NCBI GenBank assembly: GCA_947646735.1
Contig: CANTFK010000982.1
Coordinates: 1-64,000, forward strand
DNA length: 64,000 nucleotides
From: Peronospora farinosa
Taxonomy: Eukaryota > Oomycota > Peronosporomycetes > Peronosporales > Peronosporaceae
Direction: 5' to 3'
In this document: positions 32,233 to 43,349 of the stretch, in pieces
Position numbering within the stretch: the stretch's first letter is position 1
Layout: every line of letters begins with the position of its first letter
Program-made: the position numbers and the translations under genes
The notes under the pieces: generated by a model
The model's database searches: none
Told to the model about the DNA's origin: nothing
The model's input: only the letters and a program-made list of their open reading frames with translations

Positions 32233-33366
32233 TGTGGTGAAGTGCTATTTTTGTTATGTGGAGATCCTAGATTCCAGTTGGATTCGGAGTATAGACCGTG
32301 GGTCAGGGACAGGGGACCAGAGAGACAGGGGCCTCGAAGGGGAGCTTTTTTATGGTGGAGAACAATCCGCAGGACCTACAGAAGAAAATCAGTATCAGGG
32401 TACCGGTTAAGCGGTAGCGAAGAGAGTTTACCATGGCCCTTCATTGATCGACCTGGCCCCTCGTTGGTAGACCCGGGTCCCTCATTGGTCGACCTGGGTC
32501 CCTCATTGGTCGACCCGGGTTCCTCATCGGATGACCTGGGTCCCTCATTGGTCGACCCGGTCCCTCGCTGGTAGACCTGGGTCCCTCATTGGTCGACCTG
32601 GGTCCCTCATTGGTCGAACCGGTCCATCGCTGGTAGAAGACCTGGGCCCCTCATTGGTCGACCTCGGCCCCTCGGGGTTCAGCCACTCTTGGCCAGTTGA
32701 TACAAGGATCAGACTAGTAGACGCAAGGAATCAGAGCTTCAGGCAAGGATAGAGTAAAGGAGTTAAAAGGATAGGACTATATTAAATACTACTCAATTTG
32801 GGATCTACGTGGCACGACTCCGTCACCCAAGAAGAACTTGCTCTAAGTTACTCACTGTTCCGGGAAGGGATATCTTTTGGCCCCCCGTCGAAGACAGTTG
32901 TGTAGCGAAGTTCAAGTGCGAATAGAGCTCCAGGATATATTTGGCCTGTGAGCTCGTTCGAGCAACACCCCCCAAGACCCGCTATTGGAAGCGGTCTCCC
33001 TCACCTCCAGGTCCGGGAGCAACGTAAAGGTCAGGTGGTTGATGCCCCTGAAACAGAAGGAAAAGGCCAGGGACGACAAGCTCCCTGAAGAATTTGGCTC
33101 TAAGTCCACTCTCGACAAGGTCGATCGAGTGGCCACCTACCGGCCCACCGAGTGAATCATATCCACTCGAGGCCCCCCAGGTCTGCCTCCCTCAAGGCAG
33201 TCGTCTGCATCTTTTTACTCAAGTCCTCCGAAGATTGCAACCCGCCAGCCGACGGGTAGAGAAGGTTCATACGCGGCATCGGGGTACCCCCTCCGACAGT
33301 CGGTAGTCCGGCACAGTGAGTGGTTTGGGGTCTCATCATACAATTTTGAGAACCCACTCCACCACA
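32233..33366 (+). repeat. OG-C LTR 1
   Basis: 1134 bp, TGTGGTGAAGTGC ... CCACTCCACCACA. Positions 32425-32672 are a minisatellite of a ~21-bp unit (GGTCGACCTGGGTCCCTCAT). The right ~690 bp is almost identical in all four OG-C LTRs, while the left part is shared only with LTR 2 at lower identity. The frames reading GPSLVDLGPSLVD and PGSLIGRPGSLIG are translations of the repeat. Confidence 0.85.
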
Positions 33367-34482
33367 ATGGTGCGCGTGCCCGGATCTTCGGAAGACGCGG
33401 GATTTCACCGCGAGTCCCAAGACGATAAAGATGTTCATGTCAAGAAGGAGCACAAGACCGAAGAGCCACTGGAAGACCGATCGCCAGTGACTCAAGAAGA
33501 AAAACACAAAGGATCGAAAGACCGACCGGACCTTGGGAGAGGCCCGGTCAACATGGTCGAGGTTGAGTTTATTGAAGAGAAACCTAAATACCCTCCCTAT
33601 GTCCTCGTTGAGGACACCTTGGGTCATGATGCCTATCATGATCCAGAGGACCATCAGCCGACGGTGAAAACCGAGAGGCTAAGGTCCCCAAAAAAACAAC
33701 AAAACAAGATCGCGCAATCCAAGCCGACGAAGTTCCGGATGAAGGCACCCGGAAACACCAAGTCGATAGGCCCCGAGAAGGCAGGAATGGCGTCATGGAC
33801 AGACGCTGATGTCACGAGGGCCTACCACCAGCGCAAGCTGAACGCGTTCCTGGAGAGCGACCCCGTCGCGAAGATCCTGGAGATCCGGCAGCTGGGTCAA
33901 CTCACTGGGCCGGTGTCGACCCTGCCACGGCTGCACTCCGTCACTGACGCGATCACAGCGCTGGTCACCATGCTTCGTGAAGCGAACATGGTCGCAGGTC
34001 GTTTCGACCCGGACGACCTGCTATCCCTGGGATTCGACAGAATCACAACAACGTTAGAGCACATGCACAAGCGTCTGTCGATCCTAGTGGGTACCACGCC
34101 AGCAAAGGGACACCCACCTCTGACGACAAACACACGAACACGGTCCAGGGACAGCCAGATGACGCTTCAAGACATCAAGGTGGGTCCCCACATGTACGGA
34201 GCTGCCGGCCGCCCAGGGGCGAATCAAGGCCCATCCCAACACCTGATGCCAAGCGGCCAGAGGCAAGCAGCTACGTGGTTCCCAGGATCGTCCTCGACTG
34301 GGTCGGTCACTAGGATGCCCCTAAACCCTACTGGAGCGACGCTGCTCCAAACCCGAGCGCGCAGCGCGAAGCAGGAACCACGGGGTCTCGAAACGGCGAC
34401 GCGTGGCAAGAATGAAAATCATCCCGATTTTCAACCAATGGGAAATCAGCACGAGAAAAAGTTGGAATGCTCTGCCCCGTGA
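33367..34482 (+). CDS. OG-C gag N-terminal ORF
   Basis: An intact 371-codon ORF from ATG at 33367 (an in-frame upstream ATG at 33316 lies in the LTR). The start codon overlaps the primer-binding site by its last two bases. The protein is highly charged at the N-terminus (VKKEHKTEEPLED), with a predicted helical middle (DADVTRAYHQRKLNAFLES, VSTLPRLHSVTDAITALV) and a basic, Ser/Thr-rich C-terminus. Its place directly after the LTR and before the capsid ORF suggests a matrix-like or extra gag segment; no known domain is recognised. Frameshifted copies lie at 43350-44464 and 46181-47295. Confidence 0.6.
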   Translation: MVRVPGSSEDAGFHRESQDDKDVHVKKEHKTEEPLEDRSPVTQEEKHKGSKDRPDLGRGPVNMVEVEFIEEKPKYPPYVLVEDTLGHDAYHDPEDHQPTVKTERLRSPKKQQNKIAQSKPTKFRMKAPGNTKSIGPEKAGMASWTDADVTRAYHQRKLNAFLESDPVAKILEIRQLGQLTGPVSTLPRLHSVTDAITALVTMLREANMVAGRFDPDDLLSLGFDRITTTLEHMHKRLSILVGTTPAKGHPPLTTNTRTRSRDSQMTLQDIKVGPHMYGAAGRPGANQGPSQHLMPSGQRQAATWFPGSSSTGSVTRMPLNPTGATLLQTRARSAKQEPRGLETATRGKNENHPDFQPMGNQHEKKLECSAP

Positions 34483-34520
34483 CGAAGATGCTGGGGGGGA
34501 GGGACCTACCTACCCGGTAG

Positions 34521-35890
34521 GTGATCTGCAGACCCTCTTCGTCGCGGCGATGGCAGGCAAGATTTGTGAATGAACGCCAAGTACCGCGGGCACACCCTAA
34601 CGGGAGTGTAGCAGGAGGAAGACCAGAAGCGCAAAGGATGACCGCTCACCATGACCAGCATCCAGGCATACAAATGCCAAGAGGTCACACGATGACCGAC
34701 GTCGATATGGAATCCGTCTGTTCCTGTAAGTTCGACCCAGACAACATGGATTTGAGAGGACCTCTGTCGATGATGGCGAACGCAGCGCTGGGACATATAC
34801 CAAATATGGTCCCTCGTATTAAACTCTCGGCGACCTCGGATCTTAAAGAATTTCATGGAAGAGACCAAGACGAAGACAGAGCGCGCAGCTGGGTATCGAC
34901 GGTCAAGACGGCATTCATAAGAGACCAAGCACCAGATGATGAACGATGTTTTGTTTTTAGAGGATTGCTGACTGGACCGGCACAGAATTGGTACCGTCAA
35001 TTGGGTAGCTCAGTCCGAGGAAACTGGAAGGACCTAATGCAAGAATTCATGATTCGATTCTGTGGCACGGGGGTACCGGTCGCCCGCCAGTTTCACCATG
35101 CGAGGAAAAGGTCGGAAGAGACCCCGCTAGATTATTTATACCGCCTGAATGTGCTTGGACTCAGGGCGAAGATGAAGATTAAGGATGGGTCGCCCAAGAT
35201 TCAGAAGGATCATGTCATCACTACATTTTGACGGTGGACGACCCAGAGCTAGCAGACAAGTTGACTATGCTGCGTCTGGCGGTCGTGGAAGAATTGGAGG
35301 AAGTATTGACAGCATGTCAGCGGACGAAGGCAAGACGAGGCAAGATGCTGTTTGGATCAAACAAGTTTCGTCAGAAGGCTCCGGCACTACCAGACAGGCC
35401 GAGGGATATGAATCTCCGCTCCATACATGCAGTACGGGCGCCCCTGGAAGACTCGAGCTCTGAAAATTCCAGCCCAGACTCTTCGGAGAACGAAGGAGAT
35501 CTAAGACGAGTCTACCTTATGGAGAAAGAAGTGGGGAGGGACCCAACTGTGAGGTTCTCAAAGAATCTACCGACTAGGGAGGCCGACCAACATCACCAGG
35601 CAGTAGACCAGCGATCCGGCCCATCATCAGCGACCCCAAACACGAGATGTGCATATTGCGGGTCCAAGAAACATGGAGATCTGAATTGCTGGAAACGATT
35701 GACCTGCGACCGCTGTGGAAGGAAGGGTAATCCATCAGATCGCTGCCTGTTTGTATACCGGGGTTGTGGAGAGATTCACGAGATTGGGAAGTGCCAGATG
35801 GAGGAGTTCTATAGTTTGTTCCGTCAATGGTACAACCCAGCCAAGCATGCAGGGATGTTCCCGGAGAAACTCAAAAAGATGGCAAATTAG
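34521..35890 (+). pseudogene. OG-C gag: capsid and zinc knuckles
   Basis: Two overlapping frames, 34521-35231 and 35228-35890. The first has a retrotransposon gag capsid domain (IKLSATSDLKEFHGRDQDED, GLLTGPAQNWYRQLG, ETPLDYLYRLN). The second has a coiled-coil start and three clustered CCHC knuckles (CAYCGSKKHGDLNC, CDRCGRKGNPSDRC, CGEIHEIGKC). A one-base shift near 35228 separates them; it could be a programmed shift but is more likely a mutation. Confidence 0.75.
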
Positions 35891-36197
35891 GACGCTCGCC
35901 AGGTTGAATCTGGTACGAGCCGAGCATTCTAATTGTTGTATCTTTGTATATGTGGGGAAACAGCCCAAGGAGGAGACGGGTATTCCAGTTAAGATTGGAA
36001 ATATATCAAAGATTGGAAACTACCCTGCGGTCCATGTTGCTTCTTTAAAAAGGCCTAACAATTTTGTTCGAGAAAATACAGTAATGGAGTTGGACATATT
36101 GTCAGGCGAGTCTAGGGGGTACTGGAAATAACACGTCCCTACTAAATGGTTCAGGCAAGAGAAAGCCTCTGGAAAGGTCAACAACGACCATGCAAAT

Positions 36198-39100
36198 TTG
36201 TTGTTCGATATTGGTGCCGAGATATCCAGAATGGATATCGCCTTTGCTCGTAAGGTAGGCTGCCAAGTTGATGAAAGTGAACGACAAGAATGTATTGGTA
36301 TTGGGGAGGCCGTATACACCACGGAAAGACGCACTTGCATCAAGGTTACTCTGAATGGGAACTTGGTGTACATCTTTAAGGTGTGGGTAGGCCCTATGGT
36401 AGGCCAAGATGCAGTTTTGGGGATGGACTTCATGGTCCCAGCCGGTATCCGGTTAGACTTGGCCGACGGAACTCTCTGCCTCCCCGTTGAAATCAGGGTA
36501 CAATCGATCGGGCAAAGGACACTGTACAATACTCGAGTATCGGATGCGAAATTGGGTCGGTATGTACATATATCCGTTGGAGGATGTACGGAAGTGCCTC
36601 TCAAAAGGTCGACCTCAGAACAGTGGAAATTGTGGGTCACGAGAGGCGAACGATGGGTGACCACCATGATACAAGGGATAGGGCGTCGACCGATTTTGAA
36701 GATAACCAATGTCAGCCCTCGCCCCTTAACATTGCACGAAGATACCAAGGTAGGTATGTGGTTGACCAGGGATCAAGTTACGAGAACGCCAGGGTTTGTC
36801 TCGGTAGGCTCTCGAAGATATGCGGAATGGCTAAATCTGGCTTATGAATCTACCACTGACCAAGTCGACCTTCAGGTCGACCCAACGGAAGAGGAAGAGA
36901 GGCCACTAGTGGAGAGACCAGAGTATAAGACTCCGTCACACATCTTACAGCGACCAGCGGCCCCAACCCCAATGATGAATATGACGCACCAACCGATACC
37001 CGACAGAGAAGAACAACCGTGCGAAGAGAAGGTGAATTGGCAGGAGGGGTCCACCCAGGAGCGGAGTGTAGCTAAAGAAGACCTACATGCAGTGATCACT
37101 ACCAATGAGAAGGAAGCCAAACTGGTAGACCTGTTACAGGCAGATGACCAGGTGTGTTCTTTCGAGAGTGGGGAACTTTGGGCCGAGGACATAAGACCAG
37201 GATGGGCGGTCATACAGGAAGTGGACCCCTCATCCCAAGGCATTGAGCTAGAAGATATGCAGATTCCTGATCCAGATGAGAACACTCCTGAAGAGGTGGA
37301 CCGGTTACGGCAAATAAGATGGAAGAAACGGCATCTGCTGATGGGCAAAGGTAACGCCTTACCCCCGGCCGCCCGAGGAGCGATATGCGATATCGATGTG
37401 GGGAACGCAAGACCGATCGCGCAACGCGTACGGAAGGTGGCCCCTCAATTCAGAGAGAAGTTAGCCGACCTGATCAAGGGACTGTTATCGGCAAAGATCG
37501 TTCAGCCTTCCACCTCACCATGGGACAGCCCAATTGTATTGTCGTGAAGAAGAATGGGGTCGATATTCGATTGTGTATCGACTATCGGTTGGTGAATGAT
37601 CTTACCCAGCTCATGGTATACCCGATGCCGTTGATTAACGAATTACTGGAAGACTTGGATGGAGCTTTATGGTACTGTTCTCTTAATATGGCGAGTGGTT
37701 TTTGGGTCGTCAGTATGACCGAAAGGGCGAGACTAATCTCGGCGTTCGTTACGCCACTGGGATTATTTGAATGGCTTCGGATACCTTTTGGGCTTAAGAA
37801 TGCGCCTCAGATATATCAAAGGTTGTTGGATAATGCGTTATATGGATTTTTACGGATTTCGCCAGGGGCTGCCACAGAGGAAACAAAGGATTTGTTCGCA
37901 ACAGGGGAACCAGATGCAAAATCGGGCCTCTCAATATTGGGTCGACGATTATACATTGACGATATACTTGTTCTGGCCGAATCGTGGGACGTATTATGCC
38001 AGAAAGTGGAGCGGCTGCTAGACGTGTGTGACTATTGAAATTTGTCGGTCAGTGCCGTCAAGAGAACGTGGGGATGTCGGAATGTCGAGTATCTTGGCCA
38101 TCGAGCTTCCAAGGAGGGACTAGAGGCCCACCCAAAAGATCTTCAGTCTTTGGTCGACCTACCTCTACCGACAATGCTGAAGGCTATGCAATCCTTTCTA
38201 GGAAGCCTAAATTACTACAGCAGGTACATCGAAGATTATGCCGTGTAAGCGTCATTCCTTTATGAACTGAGAGAGATGGATTTTCACGCTTGGAGGTGCA
38301 AATTGAAGGCTAACGATGAGGTGGCGGCCCAGGAAGAAGACGAAGAAAAATGGTCGAAGGTACAAGTAGCGTTTGCCATGCTCAAGAACAAGATTGCTAC
38401 GGCGCCCATCCTACGACATTTCGACCCGGCTACAAAGGCAGTCATTATTGTCTACGCAAGTGATTGGGCCATCTCGGCGTCGTTGGTGCAGAATTACGAC
38501 GGCCTGTATATGCCGGTAATGTTTACGAGCCGAACCCTCAAGTCAAACGAGGTGAACTATAGCACAGTGGAAAAGGAAGTGCTGGCGTTATTACGAATAT
38601 TGGAAACTTGCTTCATGATGTTGGTCACCCGATCTCTCAAGGTTCTGACGAGACATTCTACACTAGCCTGGATAGTGAAGTCTTTAGGGTTGCAAGGTCG
38701 CTTGGGAAATTGTGCCGCTCTTTTGTCCCAGTGGACTTTGGAGATTGTGAAATGCAAGAAAGGCGAAGACCAGGTATTGGAGGCGTTAGCAGCCAGTATT
38801 ACTCCTCGAGAGAATGTGGACTCAATTTTGTCGTCAATTGCTCCCAAAAAGCAATCCAGGCAAGTGGTCGACATACCGACGCCCACAGTGGAACTAAATG
38901 AAGAACTGTATGTGATGAGTTTCGATGGGTCGGCCCGGGTGAAGCAAGGAGGAGGCGCCTGCAGCGCTATTGTGTGGAGACTCCCTGCTTGGACTATAGT
39001 CGCAGCTGCATCGAAATATCTCGACAAGTCTACGGCGAATGAAGCTGAATATGAGGGCATGTTACTGGGCTTTGACCTGTTGGAGCCAATGGAGAGACGG

Positions 39101-41090
39101 CGTTTGATTATTTGTGGAGACTACAATCTGGTTATAAGACAGATGCGTGGAGAGATTGAATGCAAAGCTTCAGGTTTATCCCCGTTGCGGGCCAAGGCGT
39201 TGAGTAAGCTCCAGTCGTGGCCCACCCACGCAGTCTTACATGTGAAACGAGACTGGAATCAGAGCGCAGACCAGTTGGCCAGTGCGGCTTTACATCAGCA
39301 GCAAGGGGTCAAGTCGATACCGAGAGGAGATTGGTCAGGTCTAGAAACAATCAATCGGCTGCCAGAGGTGTTGGTCCCTAGAGACCGGGGTCCGTCGATC
39401 AAGGTATCTGCGGTGACGAGATCACGGTTCCCCATCAGAATATCGGGAGAGGTCATGCAAGAAGATGTGGTACAACAACTCCGGATGGATAGGATCCGAG
39501 ATGCGCAAGAAGAGGAGAGCTGGGTACACTAGTTGAAGGCATATTTGAAGGGAGACTGGAAATACTTGTCAGTGGAATTGGCCAGAACTTGCAGAAAAAT
39601 GTCGGAAGATTACGAGATAAGTGAAGAAGGACTGCTGGTGTACTGCTCCGGCCAGAGAATCAAAAGAGACGACCGAGACATAACTGCCAGATTGGTGATA
39701 CCTGAGAGTCTCCAAGCCGACGTCCTCCATCATTATCATACGAGTTTGGAAGGCGGCCATCAGGGGATCGGACGTACTTATCATCGGATCCGACGATATT
39801 GTCATTGGAGGGGCCTGTTCCGGAGTGTTCAGAAATATGTGGATCAGTGCATGGATTGTGAGAATAGGAAAGGGAGGCCCACTTTATAAGGGAAGTCTCC
39901 GGGGAATGTTGAAGCGACGTACCCCTTCCAAATTATCGCGATGGACCACATACCATCTCTCCCCAAGTCGCATAAAGGAATACGGAACTACTGATCTGGG
40001 TCGACCTGTTCACAGGTTATGTAATGGCTAAAGCAAGTGCGTCACGGACAGCCCAGACAGTGGCTGAGGGATATGAGGAATGCGTTTTCCGCCGTTTTGG
40101 TGCCAGTGAGACGATCCGTCACGATCGGGAACCGGGGTTTATGTCGGACTTCTTCCGAGCGTTCAGTCGTATGGTGGGTCAACGTCAGAGAGCGACCATG
40201 GCCTACCGACCTCAAACGAACGGCACTGCGGAGAGAATGGTCCAGACTCTAACAAGATCGCTCAAGATGTACGTAGCCGACGTGGGACAGCGAGACTGGG
40301 ATGAATACGCGGAACGTTTAACGTTCGCGCTGAACACGGCTCAAGACAGAGTGCGGGAAGAAACACCGTTCTATCTGGTACATGGATGGGATGCTAGGAC
40401 CACTCTTGAGACTATGTTACCGGTGGTGAACACTCGACATCGAGAATCAGGACCTTAGAGATGGAGATATCGGATTCAAGTCACTATCAGCGAGTAAGAG
40501 ATCAAGTCAACGAAAACCTGCAGGCGGCTAGTCAGGCTCGGGTGCAAGCGCACAATGAAGGGGTAGTCTGCCACGAAATTCAGCCAGGGTCTCGGGTATG
40601 GCTATACTTAGACCGGGTGAAAAAGGGGTATGCCAAGAAATTGGCCCACCTCTGTCACGGACCGTTCCGAGTCCGAGAATTAGTCGGAGATCATGCAGTA
40701 CGTCTGGAGTTACGAGGTATAGAATACAGACTATTCCCAATCGTGCACATCTCCAAGCTCAAGACCGTCAGAGAGTTCCCCGATCGACCTAACAGCGAAC
40801 TGAAAGTGGATGGAACATATCGAGTCGACTTCGAAAAATGTCTGCTACCAGAAGACAGCTGGGTGCGGGAATTGGAGGAAGGCAACTATGAAGTTGAAGA
40901 AATTTTATAGAGCCGCACAGGTAAAAAAAACTCGGTATGGAAGGCAACAGCGAGAATTCCTCGTGCAATGGAAGGGACATCCTGACCCCTCGTGAGTGGA
41001 CGAAGTGGATCTGAATTGCGGAGCTTTACTCCAGGACTTCGAGCGCAAGAAGACAAGCCATAACCGCTTCGAAGTAATGCAAAGCCATGA
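36198..41090 (+). pseudogene. OG-C pol: protease, RT, RNase H, integrase, chromodomain
   Basis: 36198-37547 starts with an aspartic protease motif LLFDIGAEISRM (the usual DTGA/DSGA reads DIGA) and ends at the RT entry (SPWDSPIVLS). RT continues in 37385-38038 (LCIDYRLVND, RRLYIDDILVLAESW). The same frame runs on through in-frame stops at 38036-38038, 38246-38248 and 39530-39532 into RNase H (38276-39532: VIIVYASDWAISASLVQ, RLIICGDYNLVIRQM) and the integrase zinc half (HHYHTSLEGGHQGIGRTY, CMDCENRKGR). The integrase core is in 40024-40458 (TIRHDREPGFMSDFF, PQTNGTAERM) after a frameshift near 39990. The tail is 40461-40910, and a chromodomain (FLVQWKGHPDPS, then stop) follows at 40887-41060. Confidence 0.85.
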
Positions 41091-41370
41091 AAACTAGCAG
41101 ACGGTAGCAAGTTTCTTGGAAGGTAGACCGAGTCCCTCATTGATTGACCTGGTCCCTCATTGGTCGGCCCAGCTCCTCGTTTGTAGACCTGGGTCTACTA
41201 TGGGGAGACCTCGACATTTCACGAGTCCGGTGTATAGAAGAATGGAGAACAAAGGAGGAAGATTGCCAAGATCACCTGGAACAGAGGAAAGTATGGCAGA
41301 GGAGATGGAAGATGGACAAGCACACAAAATAGGATCGAAGAGAAAAGAAGATTCATGTTCAATGGAAGGG

Positions 41371-42012
41371 CTAAACGGGTGGTCCAAACTTGCCTTTGAG
41401 GCGTGGAACTAGAGCGCCAGGATGGGGCACAGAAGACAAACGATACTGGGTGAGCCACGGCCACGCGGAATCCGACACCCGAAGGGCCTCAAGCAGGTCG
41501 ACCGGGTCCGACCCCTCTTCACGACCAGGGAACCAATAAACCACACGGCGGGTTCGAGGAAGATAACGGAAGAAGGGATCCAGGAAGATGTCGAGATCGC
41601 AGTGGCCCTTGCTCATCCCAATGAAGATAAGGTCGACCACCCGCCACGCTCGAGTCGCCCGACTCCGACGCTTCATCCGCGCGTTGTAATATGACGCGAG
41701 GAAAGAGTTTGCTCGCGCTTGGTCCTTAGAGATCCACAGGCAGTGGGTCGCCTCCCAAAGTGCTTGACTATGCTCTTCGTCAAACTGGATGTAGGCCGCT
41801 GTCAACTGGGCGAACCAGCCAACAGGTCGGAAGGAAACGGGTTGCATGGGAGCACGAGCTTCCACCCAAGGTTCCGCCGCCAGCAATCTCTGGATCATTG
41901 GAGGGTTCACCAACGACTTCTTCCATTTGGGAGGGCGGTCGAGGTTTCCGTCCGGAAGACCAAACCAACCCCAAGGTAGATCCAGCTGGTCGACCAAGTC
42001 TTTTGGAGACAT
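41371..42012 (-). CDS. OG-C antisense ORF (213 aa)
   Basis: An intact ORF running opposite to gag-pol, starting 46 bases inside LTR 2 and pointing towards the chromodomain. The protein is Trp/Pro-rich at the N-terminus (MSPKDLVDQLDLPWGWFGLP), has a central helical segment (LTAAYIQFDEEHSQALWEA) and a basic segment NARMKRRSRATRAW. It then has GHCDLDIFLDPFFRYLPRTR and a Pro/Gly-rich tail. The OG-D element at 1-150 encodes a matching segment. No stop interrupts it although pol has about seven disruptions, which suggests recent constraint or chance. Family and function unknown. Confidence 0.55.
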   Translation of the reverse strand: MSPKDLVDQLDLPWGWFGLPDGNLDRPPKWKKSLVNPPMIQRLLAAEPWVEARAPMQPVSFRPVGWFAQLTAAYIQFDEEHSQALWEATHCLWISKDQARANSFLASYYNARMKRRSRATRAWRVVDLIFIGMSKGHCDLDIFLDPFFRYLPRTRRVVYWFPGREEGSDPVDLLEALRVSDSAWPWLTQYRLSSVPHPGALVPRLKGKFGPPV

Positions 42013-42058
42013 TGTTACAATGCACCAAGAATTGACCAGGTCGACCGGCCAAGGTGCC

Positions 42059-43349
42059 TGTGGTGAAGTGCTAATTTAGTGATATGGAGGTCCCAGACCC
42101 CAGTTAAATTCGGAGCATAGGCCGTGGGTCAGAGACAGGAGACCAGAGAGACAGGGGCTTTGAAGGGGAACGACCATTGGTAGAGAACAATCCGCTGGAT
42201 CCGCCGAAAAAATCAGTATCAGGATACCGGTTAACCGGTACCAACTGAGTTGATCATGGCCCCTCATTAATCGACCTGGCCCCTCGTTGGTAGATCCGGG
42301 TCCCTCATCGGTCGACCTGGGTCCCTCATTGGTCGACCCGGTCCCTCATGGTAGACCTGGGTCCCTCGTCGGTCGACCTGGTCCTTCGTCGGTAGACCCG
42401 GTCCCTCGTTTGTAGACCCGGTTCCATATCGGTCGACCTGGGTCCCTCATTGGTCGACCCGGTCCTTCGTCGGTAGACCCGGTCCCTCATTGGTCGACCC
42501 GTTTCCTCATCGGATGACCTGGGTCCCTCATTGGTCGACCCGGTCCCTCGCTGGTAGACCTGGGTCCCTCATTGGTCGACCTGGGTCCCTCATTGGTCGA
42601 ACCGGTCCATCGCTGGTAGTAGACCTGGGCCCCTCATTGGTCGACCTCGGCCCCTCGGGGTTCAGCCACTCCTAACCAGTTTACACAAGAATCAGACTAG
42701 TAGACGCAAGGAATCAGAGCTTCAGGCAAGGATAGAGTAAAGGAGTTAAAAGGATAGGACTATATTAAATACTACTCAAATTGGGATCTACGTGGCACGA
42801 CTCCGTCACCCAAGAAGAACTTGCTCTAAGTTACTCACTGTTCCGGGAAGGGATATCTTTTGGCCCCCCGTCGAAGACAGTTGTGTAGCGAAGTTCAAGT
42901 GCGAATAGAGCTCCAGGATATATTTGGCCTGTGAGCTCGTTCGAGCAACACCCCCCAAGACCCGCTATTGGAAGCGGTCTCCCTCACCTCCAGGTCCGGG
43001 AGCAACGTAAAGGTCAGGTGGTTGATGCCCCTGAAACAGAAGGAAAAGGCCAGGGACGACAAGCTCCCTGAAGAATTTGGCTCTAAGTCCACTCTCGACA
43101 AGGTCGATCGAGTGGCCACCTACCGGCCCACCGAGTGAATCATATCCACTCGAGGCCCCCCAGGTCTGCCTCCCTCAAGGCAGTCGTCTGCATCTTTTTA
43201 CTCAAGTCCTCCGAAGATTGCAACCCGCCAGCCGACGGGTAGAGAAGGTTCATACGCGGCATCGGGGTACCCCCTCCGACAGTCGGCAGTCCGGCACAGT
43301 GAGTGGTTTGGGGTCTCATCATACAATTTTGAGAACCCACTCCACCACA
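42059..43349 (+). repeat. OG-C LTR 2
   Basis: 1291 bp. It is longer than LTR 1 because its ~21-bp minisatellite (42253-42655) has more units. The left 190 bp resembles LTR 1 at roughly 80% by eye; the right ~690 bp is nearly identical to all other copies. Confidence 0.85.

Larger units (their letters stand above)
33367..42058 (+). mobile_element. OG-C Gypsy element, full-length internal region
   Basis: Internal region (8.7 kb) between OG-C LTRs 1 and 2, plus strand. TGGTGCGCGTGCCCGG directly after the LTR is the likely primer-binding site. The order is gag N-terminal ORF, gag capsid/zinc knuckles, protease, RT, RNase H, integrase, chromodomain, a minisatellite patch (41128-41215), an antisense ORF, then LTR 2. 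The coding part carries about seven stops or frameshifts. The two LTRs differ clearly in their left halves, so they are probably not an original pair. Confidence 0.85.

Noticed and set aside
32242..32752. ORFs with repeated PGSLIGRPGSLIG / GPSLVDLGPSLVD peptides (also at 42490-42675, 45263-45531, 48054-48440)
   Set aside because: They are translations of the ~21-bp LTR minisatellite in different frames; no start context or conservation supports a protein.
33157..33654. 165-aa minus-strand ORF repeated at 43140-43637 and 45971-46468
   Set aside because: It straddles the LTR edge and lies opposite the gag N-terminal ORF. Its conservation follows from LTR/gag identity, and only DNA-level identity supports it, unlike the OG-C antisense ORF.
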